Part shown: piece by piece, positions 12,801 through 27,800 of the stretch
How positions within the stretch are numbered: the first letter of the stretch is position 1
Layout: the number at the start of each line of letters is the position of its first letter
Assembly (NCBI RefSeq): GCF_910592395.1
Contig: NC_088312.1
Location: 248,001-312,000, forward strand
Length of the DNA: 64,000 nt
Direction of reading: 5' to 3'
DNA from: Lineus longissimus
Taxonomy: Eukaryota > Nemertea > Pilidiophora > Heteronemertea > Lineidae
Made by a program: the position numbers and the translations under genes
Notes under the pieces: model-generated
The model's input: the letters and a program-made list of their open reading frames with translations, nothing else
The model's database searches: none
Told to the model about the DNA's origin: nothing

Positions 12801-15800
12801 ATTCTTGGGAACCTTGATGGTGACTTTCGCTGTGTCATAGAAGGAGGGTCTCGTGCTGTCGATGGCATCAATCTCGAGTTGGTAGGTTCCTATGATCGGC
12901 GGACGGCCAAGCTCGTCGATCACGAAGATGGTTCCTGGCGGCAGAAGAAAAGGCTATGGAATTTCTATGGGTTTTATATACCCTAAAGACAGCAATGCTG
13001 GTATTTTGATAAATTTCAATCATTAAACGTATACGGGATAGGCCGAATTTTCAATTTACCGACACTGACTCGGGGGGGGGGGGGGGGGGTATAGACAACT
13101 GAACAGAATAAATGACTTAGCTTCCTGAACATGACAATACCTACCATTTGACAAATCCACTGAGAATTTTCCGAATCCTCCTCGCCGCAGGATGTATATG
13201 GTTCGAGTGTTACTCTCCATTGTGTCTCGGTCCGTGGCGACAACCGAACCTATACTATCACCGGCTGGTGTCTCTCCCTTGATATCAAAGCTGTACGTAT
13301 CCTGTTGAAAGATCGGCGGCTGGTCGTTCGCGTCCATGACAGAAATCTTGACATCCGCATAAGAGTTGAGCACCTTTTCTCCTTGGTCTTTGGCTTCAAT
13401 CTGAAATGTTTTAGGGGTAATGAGGGACTCGATTGCAGCTGGTGACAGTATTGTGCTAGCGGTTGAATGAGAGTTTCAGCAAGAAATCAACAAAGCATTT
13501 TACAGTGGTGAGCCCTGATCCACCGTGGAATAATCTCTTCTACTGAACGTGCGTTAATCAATGGTCTCCATTTGTGTTTTCAGCTATCAGATTTTCCGTC
13601 ATAATGCATTCGTAAAGTACACTCTTAGCATTTTGTCTTTGCAATGAATAACCACACGTTGGACAGATTTACTGGAACTGCACACTGGCTTATCAAAAGA
13701 CATCAAGTAGGCTGTGACAAACTACATAGATCTCAGAACCATATTGCTTTGATTTACACGACTTTACCTACCTGAAATCTATACTCGGTGTTCTCCTCGT
13801 AGTCAATACCATCCTTTGCCTCCAATGACACCGCACTGCCTGTTCGAACTATCCTGAACATCTCACTCCCTGGACCTGATAAGACATAACTGATGTTGCC
13901 GTTTAAAGCACCTTTGTCATCGTCCTTTGCCATAATCATATTTTCCTGAAAGATGAAGTTGCCCTCAGTCAAAGGTTAGGCAGAGACAGCGAATAGTTCA
14001 TGGTCAAGGCGACTGTCCTCGAAGACTTTCGGGGCCGATTTTCATTAACCTTTTCCACACATGGCCCCTTCTTATTACTCATTAGATTTCACCTTAATAT
14101 TCTCTGTTCGTATTGCTCATATGAGCTCCCTCTATATATTAATAGGTTCAATGTATGTCTTTTTTCAACAGCTCCCTAATCCATCGAACTGTACGCATCT
14201 TGATGACGAATCCCTTCACGCATTTTCCAAACAAATGTAAGAAATCGAACAGCTTACCATAATAACAGTCCTCTCCGCGTCCTTGTTCTTATCATTCTCA
14301 AGTACTCGACCTTCATACACCTTGTGTGAAAACACTGGCGAGAAGTCATTAACATCAGTGACCGAGACTACAACCATCGAAGATGCAGTCTTGGACGGCG
14401 ACCCGTTATCCTTCACAAATACTTCAAATTCAAATTTGTCCACTTTTTCTCTGTCTATGATTCGTGTTGTTGATACGGTGCCAGTGTTCCAATGAACGGT
14501 AAATGGAACTGAAGAGGATAAAGAGACAGGACTATCAACGACGGAACCAGAGTGTTAACAGAAACGTTCCCTCAGTGCTAACTCTCCAAACATGCTGGAA
14601 CTGATGCTAGAACATCTGCAATATCAATATCTGGGTTACTACCACAGACCCTGCAGACTGGCGATCTGGTCAGGTCCATATGGTCAGCGGCTGTCAATCT
14701 TTCACAACTTGTAAATGGGAATGGCAGCAATGATATTGTAAAGGAACAACGTACCTAGGCTATTCTGCATGAAATACACCAACTTGGCCGTCTTGTCCTG
14801 TTGTTGATCCTTATCAATGGCCACAACTCTACCAAGTCTGGTGTTGATGAGAACACTCTCAAGCACTTTAAAGTCATATTTAGCCTTGGTGAACTTGGGG
14901 GCATTATTCCATGGAAGAGTTACATTGACCTGTGTTGAAGACGACCTTGCCGGCTCTCCTCCATCAACGGCAGTTACGTTGAGGGTATACGTTGGTAAAG
15001 CTGGGTCCCTCGAAAGGTCGTCAGCAACCGTGATTTCACCTGGAAAAAGTCAATGGTTTTATAGGTTCTAGCACTATGGTTATTCATTCAGAGGTCGTAC
15101 AATGTCACAATGGTTCAGGAATGTCCGTCCTCCAACTGGTTTCAAGTGACAGTGTACAACCACGGGAGGAGTCACCATAAACCATTAGACTTCATCCCCG
15201 AACGCTTTAGAAATGCCATTCAAGTCATTTTGCTGTGCGCAACGTGTTTGGCGTGAAAAAGCAGTTGGCATGTAACTAACGACAAACTTTTGTAACATGG
15301 ATCCGATATCATGGCACGGCAAGGAGGAAAGAGAGTAATCACTACGAAGAATAATAACTACAATTGAAAAATCTTCGGATATTTCATTTTGAATGGAGAA
15401 CGTTTACGCTTACGACGAGCCTAATAAACCTTAGAATAACCAGACTGGTTACTCTTAGAAGTAGCTTACCAGTATGTTTGTCTATCTGGAACTTGCCATA
15501 ACCTCCTGTCAAGAAGTAATAGATCCTGCTGTTGTACACGGAGATATCCATATCTGTTGCTTCAACCGTCAGGATGACGCTTCCTACGGCAGAGGATGCC
15601 TTCATATTGACTTCATAGAAAGACTTTGGAAAGACTGGTGAATTGTCATTCACGTCCTCCACTGCGATTCGTAAAGGAATCTTAGACTGCATTTTGTCGT
15701 TTTGAATTCCCGTTGCTACTACCTAAAGATGAGTGAAACTGTTGACTATCAGTGGACTGAGGAGTAAAGGGAAGGGCGACAAGAACATGGCAAGGACTGG

Positions 15801-18800
15801 GGTAAGTGTCTGTTCTTGAGATTAAGAGAATGACAATGCATAATATCAGCGAAAGATATTCTCCTACAAACGGCAAGTCACGAATTCCTATGATGGCCAG
15901 GACGCAAATATTCTGTGCTTCGCTAAGCTCCAGCGTTTGTTATTATACTACTGAACTGAACGGTTCGAAACTACAGGTGGGTTTACCATCTTCAGTGGGA
16001 AGACAGGCGTTACTGTGATGGAATTACCAGTTGCAAGCATATGGTACTTACTATGAAGTTGTAATGCTCCCGATAGTCTGCATCTAGTCTCTCCCTATGC
16101 CTTACTGAGATTTCACCCGTCGTGGCATTGATTTGAAAGCACTGGACATCTTCACCCTCCATGGAATATTGGAACTGTCGGTTTTCCTCAGTGGCGTCCT
16201 TGTCGTAGGCAGAGACCGATTGAGTCTGGAAAGAATCATGCTTCACTGAGGTAGACAAATCCTGGTCAGATCTCTTTGATGAAAAAGTATCCTGTTAATA
16301 CTGTCGCCTAAAGCGTTTCAATACCTTCTCATTGCCCAATTGGTTCCTTTTCCATTTATCTTCCCTTCTTATAACTCATTTTGATCGAGCTTTCCCGTAC
16401 CTTCTTATTACCTATTCGGTTTGTACCTTTTCCATACATGCTCCCTTCTCATAGCTCATTAGTCTGGTTCGAATCTTCCCTATACTATGACAAAGCCTAA
16501 GTATCGATGTGTTAAAGGATAACTGGATGTAAATAAGCACTGATCATGAGACGTTCGCTCACAATTGCGTTTGGTTAACTGACTCATACTCTAGCATATA
16601 CCCCCATATACCATACCATTATGACCGCCTGATTAACTGACTCATACTCTAGCATATACCCCCATATACCATACCATTATGACCGCCTGATTAACTGACT
16701 CATACTCTAGCATATACCCCCATATACCATACCATTATGACCGCCTGATTAAGTATATCAGTCAGTGCATCTCCGTTGACTGTATATTCCCTAACGTGAC
16801 CTTCATAAACCAGCTGGTGAAACAATGGCGGATTATCGTCCACGTCATCGATATTGATAATCACGATGGCTGATGACGTCATCCTTGGGGAGCCACGGTC
16901 GGTGACAAGAACTTCTATATCATACATGTCGTTCCTTTCTCGGTCAACTGGTGCTATTGTTGTGATGATGCCAGTTGCTTCGTCGATTTTGAAAGGAACT
17001 AGAGGAGAGACCAACAAAGAATCAGACCTCTGGCAAGAACATGTACTGCATTGGAGAAAGATATAGAAGCCTCTCCATCCATTCTCGTGTTACCTTATCT
17101 CAGACTGGAAACTAGTTTTTTAACTTTCTGCTGGAATTAGGTTGGTAAACCATCACCTTATTTCGTTCAGCCATGCAGCCAAGAAAATATGTGGCAGTTG
17201 CATTGGTTTCTCTTTCACAGAAAAGTACAGTTGCATTTACCATGATCAAAACAAAAGTTTCAGTAACAAATTTCATCATCCGTTTGGCATTTCAAATGCG
17301 TGCTCATGGTTAGCCCTGGACCTACCTCTGCGGTCTCGCATACTGTATAAAACTGGGACAGTTGTGTTCGGATCATGTGCCTTTATCGTCCCAACTACGG
17401 TTCCAGCTGGTTCATTCTCCTTCAGAAGGAAAGGCCCCGCTTCATCAATCACTGGTGCATAGTTATCCGGCACATTGATGTAGACCATGACTGTCGCTTC
17501 CTTTGGAGGGATACCACTGTCTATTGCTTTGACAACCAACGTGTAGTTAGAGATGACTGGTTCTCGACTCAGGCTGTCCTTGATAGTCAACACACCTAAA
17601 CAATCAGATTAATACAGAAATCTTAAATTCGGATAGATAAGGACCCTTATAGTGAGTGATACGGTGCCGTCACTACGACCGGAATAGCTTCCCGGCAACA
17701 ATAGACCATGTTCGATATTTGGCGAATGGTGAAATTGATAGGTGTTAGGAGTACAAAATGCTTGGAGACAGAGTTTTCTGTTCATCCCCATACAATTAGG
17801 AAGGATAATTTCTAGACGATTCATCGGTCAATCATTTAGATCTAAAAAGACTGATGAAAGATTGCAATGACCAACCTGTGAAGAAATCGACATGAAACTT
17901 CCCGTAACCATTTTGCTCGAGAAAATACATGACACGATTTGCCTTGGCTGTTCCATCCTTATCCACGGCTTTCAGAGTTGTGATCACAGAACCGACGTCG
18001 AGGGACGACGAGAGGTCGAATTCATAATAACTGAGCTCGAATTTAGGTGCATTGTCGTTGAGGTCTTCTATGGTTATGTGAAGAGGAACCCAACTTGATA
18101 GACCTGTGCCGTTTCTATCTGTTGCGATGACCTGCGAATGAAGAGAGGACATGTGTTGGTGGTTTGACATGTATGTAATATAAATGTCTCAATCTTGATT
18201 TAACGACACAATCTGATCACCAAATGACACTCTACTGTAGCGTTAAGACTGTAGTGCTGTGACCTGTCTGTTACCACGTTGTTAATGGTTCTTTTCTTAC
18301 AGGAATGCGATTTTGACACTTGGACCATTGGCTGAAGGGATTCAACAGCATGTTCTTCTTCGTGAACCTCAAGGACGGTGACTCCTTTACTCTTGCCCAC
18401 TTTGATCTGGCAATGGTTTGGTATGTCTCGGTTCTGCAGATCCACTATTACTGCAAGGATCGCATCACAGGCAAGTAGGTCGGATTCTTTATCAAGTTCA
18501 ATGCTAACTTAGAGCAAGCAGATCCACGATTCTATTACTGCAAGGATCGCTTCACAGGCAGTAGGTCGGATTCTTTATCAAGTTCAATGCTAACTTAGAG
18601 CAAGCAGATTCTCCAGCTCTTATCACTTACCGTCAGGTTCATATGCTGCCGCCTGTCGGCATCAATTGTCCCTGGTTCCTTGACTGTAATGACAGCCGTT
18701 TCTTTATCCATCGTGAGCAGCTCATCACCGTCTCCCTTTAGGTAGAAGAGGACCTGTCTGTTCTTCTCTGAACCGTCTTCGTCCCAGGCAGCGATTGGCT

Positions 18801-21800
18801 GACCTCTCTGAAACGATTCGTATTCAGGGTGTAGATTGTCAAGAAGAGAAATCCTGACGTGTTGAGTATTTCACACTCTCATCTGAATGAATCCGGCATT
18901 TGCCCAATGAGACTGCTCTTCACGCGAATTCGAAAAACAACGTCTTCACAAAAAGCTAGCTGTAGGCTATTCAGTATCTAATTAACGAAATATGCATTAT
19001 AAAGAGAGAATAGTATGTCTACTTCTGAAGCCAACCGGGCATGGCGAACCGATGCCTTGCCCTTTTCAAAACTTTCCTTGTCTCAAGGAAGGCTAGAGCT
19101 TGCTATCTGTCCCCACAGGACTTCATGCTTTGTGGTACAACAAGTCCCTTTGCTTCTTTACTCACGATTACAACTCGCTGGCCATCGATTGGTTGAAAGT
19201 CGTCTTCCGTCAAACTGGCCTCGTACCAGGATTGGTTGAACTTGGGTGCAACGTCATTAACGTCAAGGACCGTTATGTTAATTTTGGCAGTGGCGGTCCT
19301 GACCGGGATGGCATTGTCTTTTACCGAGATGTCAAACGAGTAAAACTTGACTCTCTCGTAATCTTGTATCTGCCGAGTCTTCAGTTCTCCTCCGTGGATG
19401 TCGATGGTGAAGGGAACTGTTGAAGAAAGTGTGCTGTATATTATAATCCACGTGGCTCTACAGCTTGAAGCTTTCGTTTTCTTGTGTAAGGAGTAAGCAC
19501 TTCCCGCCACAGATCAGCAGCAGTAGGCCTAAGTTTTGGGAATCATCTCATGTACGACATCACAGACCTTCAAGCAAACAATCCACTATCTATATCCAAG
19601 TTCCATAACGTGCAATGACTTTCTGGACGATCATTTTCATATAGACTTTAATAGACCGACATCTCTATGTCTATACATGTATCTACCGACATTTCTCACA
19701 ACTCGTTAAAGATTGTTTACCTGATTCATCTAGAATCGTGTAGTTCAACTTCTCCTTCCCCGCTGGGTCATCAATATCAACAGCCTTCACGATCCCTACC
19801 AGCGTTCCTATTGGCTGAGCTTCCATGAGAGAGAACATGATTGGGCCTTTGATGTCCGGTGGGTGGTTATCAGGGATGTTGATGACAACAGTAGTCTCTG
19901 CACCTAATGGCGGCCTCCCTCTGTCCATGGCTTCCACAGAAAGAGTATATTTTGTTTTCATTGGCTCCTGGTCCAAAGGACCGCTCACAACCAGTTCGCC
20001 TGAAAGAGGGCAAACTTATTCATGCCATGGTCAGCTTGTAAGTCATAGAGGAATATATCATCGGTATGGCAGATAAATACATGTACTCTTAAACTCTTCA
20101 GTACCCCAGCAACGAAATGGTTAAACGAAAGGTGTAAAGAAAATTAGGCCTACACACAGCCCTAGTTGTCCTCGATTTTGTTCCTCGACCTACCTGTCGA
20201 TGCGTCAATAGTGAACCTCCCATCTCCACCCGCCTTAATGAAATACATGAGAGCATTGTTCTCCTCAGTAATGTCAGCATCCGAGGCTTCTATCTTAGTT
20301 ATGCTTGCTCCGATACTGGAATCAGTGTCCAACAACAGCTCGTATCTTTCGTTCTGAAACACTGGTACGTTGTCGTTGATGTCTGTGACATCTATTAGGA
20401 GTATTGCTCGAGATTGTAGGTCTAAACCACCGGCTTTGTCTGTCGCCAAGATCTAGAACGACAGTGGAATATTAGACAAAACGGTAACACGAATCAACAC
20501 GAAGGGGACATGTATGGAAAAGGGAAAAGTTCGCGACAGTTAGAGGCAACATGGATACCAATAACTACATGAATATGTTGACACTTGGACGTTTTAATGA
20601 TACAATTCATCAGCACTTAGAAATCTGAATTTGGTGTGCCAGTAATTGGTGATGAGATAAACCGTTTACTCATCAACGTTCAACCAACCACTGCCTGTTC
20701 AAATACTGGACATCAAGTGTTGACTCACGGTTAAATTAAACATCTTCATGCTTTCACAGTCGAGTAGGACGCCCTTTTTCTTCCAAACTGTCAATGACGA
20801 CTGGTCAATTTCAAAGAATTCACTGCCATAGCCGACCAAAGAGACTGTCACAAGGCCTTTCACTTCATCAAGGTCTTCCAACTTAAGTTCGTTCTTCAAA
20901 ACGACTTCCTTGATACCCTTCTCTTCAGCTCGCGTTTCCTGTATCTTTCCTTTGTAGACCTTCCTGTCAAACACCGGAGCGTTATCATTGACATCTTCCA
21001 CAACAACAGTATAAAGCGCAGATGTGGACATCTTTGGAGAGCCGTAGTCCGAGACTGTCACAATCAGATCGTGTGAAGCTTTCGTTTCGCGGTCCAACTC
21101 AACTTTAGTGGTGATACTGCCGGTATCTGGATCTATTCTGAAGGTATCTGAAACGAACAGATCGTGATGAAGCACTTTCAATTAGTCTAAAGACTGCAAA
21201 TATGCTTCTTCTAAATACACAAATTGACCTTCTTACCTGTGCTTTCCAAGTCTAGCACAAATAAGAACTTGGGTATCTCGCCTTGCTTGAGAGTATCGGT
21301 GGCCTCTATCTTTCCAACTCTAGTCCCTGAAGACAAGCCTTCCCGAACTGGAAATGTCCTCTTCCCAATTAGCTTTGGCTTGACATTCTTGGGAACTTTG
21401 ACTGTGATCTCAGTCTCGCTGCTCAGGCCTGGGTTCCCCGTATCCAGGGCTCGCACCTTAAGACGGTACTCAGACATTAACGGTTCTCGGAATAGGTAGT
21501 CATTCGCCATCAGATTTCCTGGAAAATGATGAGTAAGGAAACTGTTGTAAAACAACGACTTCCATGGTCTTCAAATAACAGTTTTAAGCCCTCAAGGGTG
21601 ATGAACTGGGTGATGTAGCTTATCTGCCGAAAACCATTTAGTATGCGTGCAACAGAATTGTTCTAAATAAATGACATAATGATACTGTTTGAGTTCCTTT
21701 TCCGAGTTATCGTAACAGTGCTGGTAAACGAAATATCAGAAAAAAGTAGCAGTAGCAGTAACGAAACCACTTACCATTGATCTGGTCCAGTGAGAACTTT

Positions 21801-24800
21801 CCATAGCCACCCTCCAATAAATAGATGACCCTGTTGTTCATGGGGCTTGCATCGTTATCCACAGCTGCCATCAGAGCGAAAGGTTTCGAAGCCGGGCTCT
21901 CGCTGTCTACTTCATATACTCTGTTGGTGACCACGAAACTTGGAGGGTTGTCGTTTACGTCGATGACCTTGATGTGGACTTCTGCTTTCGTTGTGAGGCC
22001 TTCTCCACCAGCATCGGTTGCGCTGAGCTGGAATTGTGCATCGAGTTACAGTGGAGAATTCAAACAGTAGGGAGAAATAATCTCGAAGAAGACGCCTCCT
22101 TGTAGACAGATGTAAGCTTGTTATTGCCTTAAGCAAACAATATTGTAGCCTTGCAGACAATAGGCTTCACAAGCTTTCGAGTGGACGTTTAGTGAAACTA
22201 ACTGACTGTGGTTATACTGAATAGCCACGTTTCATATCTCATGGCTGCAATAGAGTTAGTTCAACTTACGACCAAAGAGAATGTTGGGTTCTCCTCGCAG
22301 TCAATGGTGCCAGCCTTCTTCACCCTCAAAACACCTGTCTTCTGGTCGATCACAAACAAGTCACTCTTTTCGCCGTACAGCTTGTACACAATGTTCTTGT
22401 TGGCTTCTGTGGCATCTTCGTCGTTTACATCAATAGGGTCGTCCTGAAAGAAGTGATAGTGTACAGAGAGGATAAAAGATGACTGCGTGTTATTCGTCTC
22501 TTAGCAGAGGTCGGATCATCAGGGTTACCCATAGTTGTTTCTGTAGGTTAAGATGGCCATTATTAGACCATTAGGAGAAGATCCAAGTGTTAAGCTGATC
22601 TGGACACCCTATAGACTATCTGTAGGCCTACTTAACCTATGGCAATAGTTAGCATAAAGGGAAAGTGCATCTAAAAACGGGGGACATTAAGAAGTCCTAC
22701 AGTAATAGTAGATCTGGTGGCCTTCAACACGCCTCCAAAACTCCCTGACTTACCATAGCAATCACCTGGTTCTCAATCGGGACCTTATCATCCTCCGTGA
22801 CAGTACCAGTGTACAACTCCTTGGTAAAAGCAGGGGCGTTGTCATTGACATCCTCGATGATGATCTTGACCTTCGACATTGCGGTCTTGGGCGGGATGCC
22901 TTGGTCACCGACCTGAACGATCAACGTATAACTCTCAGCCTTTTCGCTGTCTACCTCTCCAAGAGTAGTGATGATGCCGGTTGCTCGATCAATTTTGAAG
23001 GGAACTAAACGTCAGGGTAAAAAGAAAAAGATTAGAGTTGTGCTCTTTCAACAGGTCCACACTGCACCGTGTCTGTGCTTGTTGCAAATGTCCAGCAAGG
23101 TTTTCACTTGACAGTACCAGACTAACACCGGTACCCAGCTTTCCCACAAATGATTTATTCTTACTCTGTACGACAATGCCACACATCTATCTTCAGTCCA
23201 ATGGTCAAGCCTATCAAGATGCACGGTCGGTTAACCTACCCAAACCATCGTTTTTGATTGAGAAGTGTAGCCTGGTCGCATTAAATCCTCCATCAGTGTC
23301 TCTATCCTCAGCCTCGACCTTGCCCACTACTGTGGCCGATGGCACGTTCTCCACCACATAGAACTCAAAATTCGGTTTGGTTACGGGTGGGTTGTTAACT
23401 GGGATGGTCACGATGACTGTAGTCCTGCCCGTCTGCTGGGGAAGTCCAGTGTCTATGGCTCGGATGGACAAGGTGTACTTCAGCAACACTGGCTCGTCTA
23501 CCAGACTTCGAACTGTTTGTATCTCACCTGTTTTAGAAGAAGGCGTTGTCGGTTTTTTCTTTTACAACTGTGTCATGCGATATATTTAAAGAAAACAAGA
23601 AGATAGGTCAAGTTGCTTACACCTGAAAACAAGGTCTTTTTTGCTTTTCCATTACATTGTGTATTTCACGATTTCTGTGGCTTAACGCGTATGTTAGTTA
23701 ACTCATGTAACTTGGAGTATGATGTTTGCGTCACACCATGAGACATTTGCTCAATACTCATACTGAGGTGTGTGTGACCACAATGGTGGTCAATGCAATG
23801 ACATTCATTGATATAGAATCGACCACTTGCCCTCCAAGAATCGCACATACCAGTTTGTGAATTGATGCTGAATCTGCCACCACCACCCTGCTCAAGGTCA
23901 TAGATAACTCTATTGTTGACCTCAGTGCGATCCTGGTCTGTAGCCGACACCTTTCCGATCACCTGACCGACGATGTCATCAGTCAATCTAATCTTGTAGA
24001 GATCCTTGAGGAATACTGGCGCATTATCATTGACATCCTGGACTGTGATGTGGACCATGGTGGAGGCCGACAGACCTCCGCTGTCAGTCACAACAATCTG
24101 GACAAGAAACAAGAGAAGTTTGGTCTCCAAGCCTGTTTCGAACTTCGCCTATATATTATCTTTCCATTTGATATTTTAGATACGACCTACACTATCACGT
24201 TCATCAACATAGACGCCTTTCCGTCCTACATATCCTAATCACAGTATAGGCCTATTTGAATAATATGTGTGACTCAAACCGAAGCCGGCTAAAGATAGGA
24301 CCACAGTACATCAATCATGATCATTGAGAACAGTTCTTACTTTGAACTTATACTGTTGTTTCTTCTCACAGTCGATAATGCGAGGCCTGGCCACCTCAAG
24401 CTGTCCAGTCAGTGAATCAATCCTGAAAGACCTCGCATCATCTCCCTCGACAGAGTACTGAAGAAACCGGTGCTCCTCAGTGGCGTCCGCGTCAGTGGCT
24501 TCAATGGGAATGTGCTGCAAAGGGATCAGGTGAAATCGAGGTGAAGAAACAGAATATGTCAAGTGCACGATGTTGGTTCAAGGATAATGCTATTCCAGAG
24601 GTATTACAATGTTGAGAATTGTCACGGCAGTACATCTGGTTTGGTGATAAACCTGATCGAGGAATGAGAGAACTGAAGTTAACGATGATCTTCAGTGATG
24701 GGCAGGAGGTGAATCACGCCTTGAGACATGACAACTCTTTCTGTGAGGTGTTCAACGGGATCACAATAGGTTAAGTCTTTGCCTGCTTCCGTAAGCTATT

Positions 24801-27800
24801 TCTAATCAATTCAATTCATCAGTCCCTTTCACGAGCAATCAGGTATGCCACCTTCCTCAAGAAGACTCTCTTGGCATTCTTGTCAGTAGCTGCAATTCAG
24901 AAGTCCTCTATGATACCTCTGCAGAACAATCAACCAACTCTAATACTGACAAGAAGGCTGAGACATTGTACTCCAGGAAATTCGGGAATTGCAACCCGAA
25001 TGATCGAACTTCCATTACGCACCATTTGCACTTTATGGTCGTGTTTACTGATTGGTATCGTATCATCCTCCTTGACGCCGCCATCAAACCTCGCCCTCGT
25101 GAACTTGGGACCATTATCATTCATATCATCCACGATGACAGTCACAACTGCCTGGGACGTCTCTGCAGGTGCGCCAGCGTCCACGACAAAGATTGGCACA
25201 TTGAAGCTCTCGACCTTCTCTCGGTCAAACGAGTCCCTGGCATAGAGGGTCCCCGTGCTTGGCTGCATGACGAACGAGCCTGGAGGAAAGGGACAATCAA
25301 GTTATTGTCATACTAGGAGAGTGTATTGTTAATGTATTTGGATAAGGCAAAGTGAGAGGGAGCAGATGAAAACTGACGGGGAACCAGTCTAAAAGAATAG
25401 CTGAACATTTATACATCTACCTTGTTAAAATGACTTGGGAGAAGAAGATTTGGAAAGATTGTATGAGGATTTCCCTCTGTACTCGGCTGTGAAATCGTTC
25501 AGTTACTCTTTCTTGATGATAAGGTTTGTTGACGAATGTCAGCAGTCGAATATATAGGCAGAACTTCAAGTTACCTGCCTCGTCTTCCAAAAAGAAAGTC
25601 ATAGTAGTATTTGAGGGTTCCTCGGGATCGAATGCCTTGATCGTGCCCACTTTTGTGTTGACAGGCATGTTCTCCATGATGTGAAAGGTCAAGGAGGTGT
25701 CTAAGATTGGAGGAAGATTGTCTGGCAAGGCGATGTTGACCTCGACATGCGAGTTCATGGGAGGGTAGCCCTTGTCGACAGCCTGTATGATCAACTTGTA
25801 CTGGAGGAGGGCTGGCTGAGAATCAAGCCAGTTCGCCACAGTCAGCACGCCTGCAAATTAGAGAGAGGACTTCTGGAAGTGAACTTCGAAATCAAGACAC
25901 ACGAGACGATAGAGCAGGTCGACAATTGGGGAATTCGGATTCCGTGCCTTTGATTAGGTTACTCTACCTGTGTCAAGACCAACTGCAAAGCGACCATAAC
26001 CTCCCTCGTCGAGGATGTACAACACTTCACGGTTTGTCTGCGATAAATCGGCATCTGTTGCCTGCACTTTACCGATTGGAGTCCCTGAAATAAAATAGAC
26101 CTTGATCATGAGACATTGACATTTTGTCAAGAGAAAGCAGGGGAACAAGTAGTCTGGTGTGCAAATGAGTGAGTTCAGGAAAGGGCTCAGTGTGGCTTTA
26201 AACATGACGAGCAATTGCGTACTCACCTATTGTTGAATTTCCTAGCACCATGAAACTGTACGATCGCCTCTGGAATTGAGGTGCGTGATCATTTATATCA
26301 TCCACGTTGATAGTCAACATGGCTGCCGAGGCTAACCCTTCAAGGTCACCACCACGATCAGTGGCTATCACCTAGAATAACAACAATAGGGTAAGTTCCC
26401 CAGGGTAAGTTTGTGTCTCCTTCCACAAGGAACATCCTCTACCTCCTACATGACGTTCTGCCACATTTCAAATTCAGATCCATCAGAGAGAGTTTGAGCA
26501 ACACATTCGCATCACAAAGGCCATTCTCATTTAACGAAAGCACTGATACATATGGTTTTTTGGACAGAGAAGGAGCTGCTCCATAGTGATGTATATCTTG
26601 GAGTCTCGGCTTTGAGTTACCCTGCATTGGCAACTCTTTTCAACCAAAGCAAGGTTGATCACTTCGATGATCGGCCCGCTATGCTGAGATGAAACAGAAC
26701 AACTACCTGTAGCTTGTAAACTGCTTGTGTCTCCGCATCCAGTAGGCCCGGTTGTTTCACCGATATGGTGCCTATGATGGGGTCGATCTCAAACACATCA
26801 TGTCCCTCCCCCATCAGGGAGAAGCGGATGTCACGGTTGATCACCGTCACATCTTTGTCAGTTGCTTTGATTGGTGCATTCTGAAATAAAGGAATGATTT
26901 ATACATTACTGTTATAAAGTACAAGGCCTGCTCCGGTGGTGGTTTCCTTCAGAAGCTCCTATAATTACACTTTCACCAGTGCTATAGTTACAAAGTCTTC
27001 ACTTGAAGCTCCGAAGTTTTCATTTGGAGGTACAGTTATAGAGCTGCAGCTCCGACGTTTTCATCCGAAGCTTCATACATGTTCTACTGTATTTACTTAC
27101 GAAGTGTCTGCTGGCTCTCACTACACAGCTTTCCATATGTCGTTGTCAAGTGAACGATTTTAGTCTGAAGGTATGGAACTGTTTGGCTTGTTTTGATGGT
27201 AGCCCATTGTTGCCTCGCAGAGAATCTCGGTTGCATAGTATAGTAGCCAATAATAACGACACTGACCATAAAGAATAGGCTAACGTACCATTTTGACCTC
27301 CTGACCATTCAGAGGCTTGCTATCATCCTCCACGACAGTACCAAAATATTGCGATTTTTGAAACATCGGCGGGTTATCGTTCGCATCAATGATATTGATG
27401 GTGACCGTGACCGATCCTGTCGCTGGAGGGGCGCCGTTATCAACAGCGTACATCATGAACTTGTATTCATCATGTTCTTCGCGGTCCACCTGCCGCATCA
27501 GGATGATAGAACCTCGGTCAGTGTCGACAGTAAAAGGTAGATCTGAAGAAGAAGAATGATGTTATTCTAGAGAACTTCACTGAAACACTCTTTTCCGTCC
27601 TACTTCAGAATTGCCGTCCGTCACGTTTCGGTTACTGGAATAACACTTGGATATGAGCGTCCGTTACTCATCCAACAATGTGAAAATAATCAGCATCTTA
27701 GTTAATGTGAGAGAATTAATATGGTCCCAACGAAAGGAGAAATAGACCTACCAGGGTTATCTTCAACATGGAACCTGACTAGGAGATTAGCTTCTGTAGG

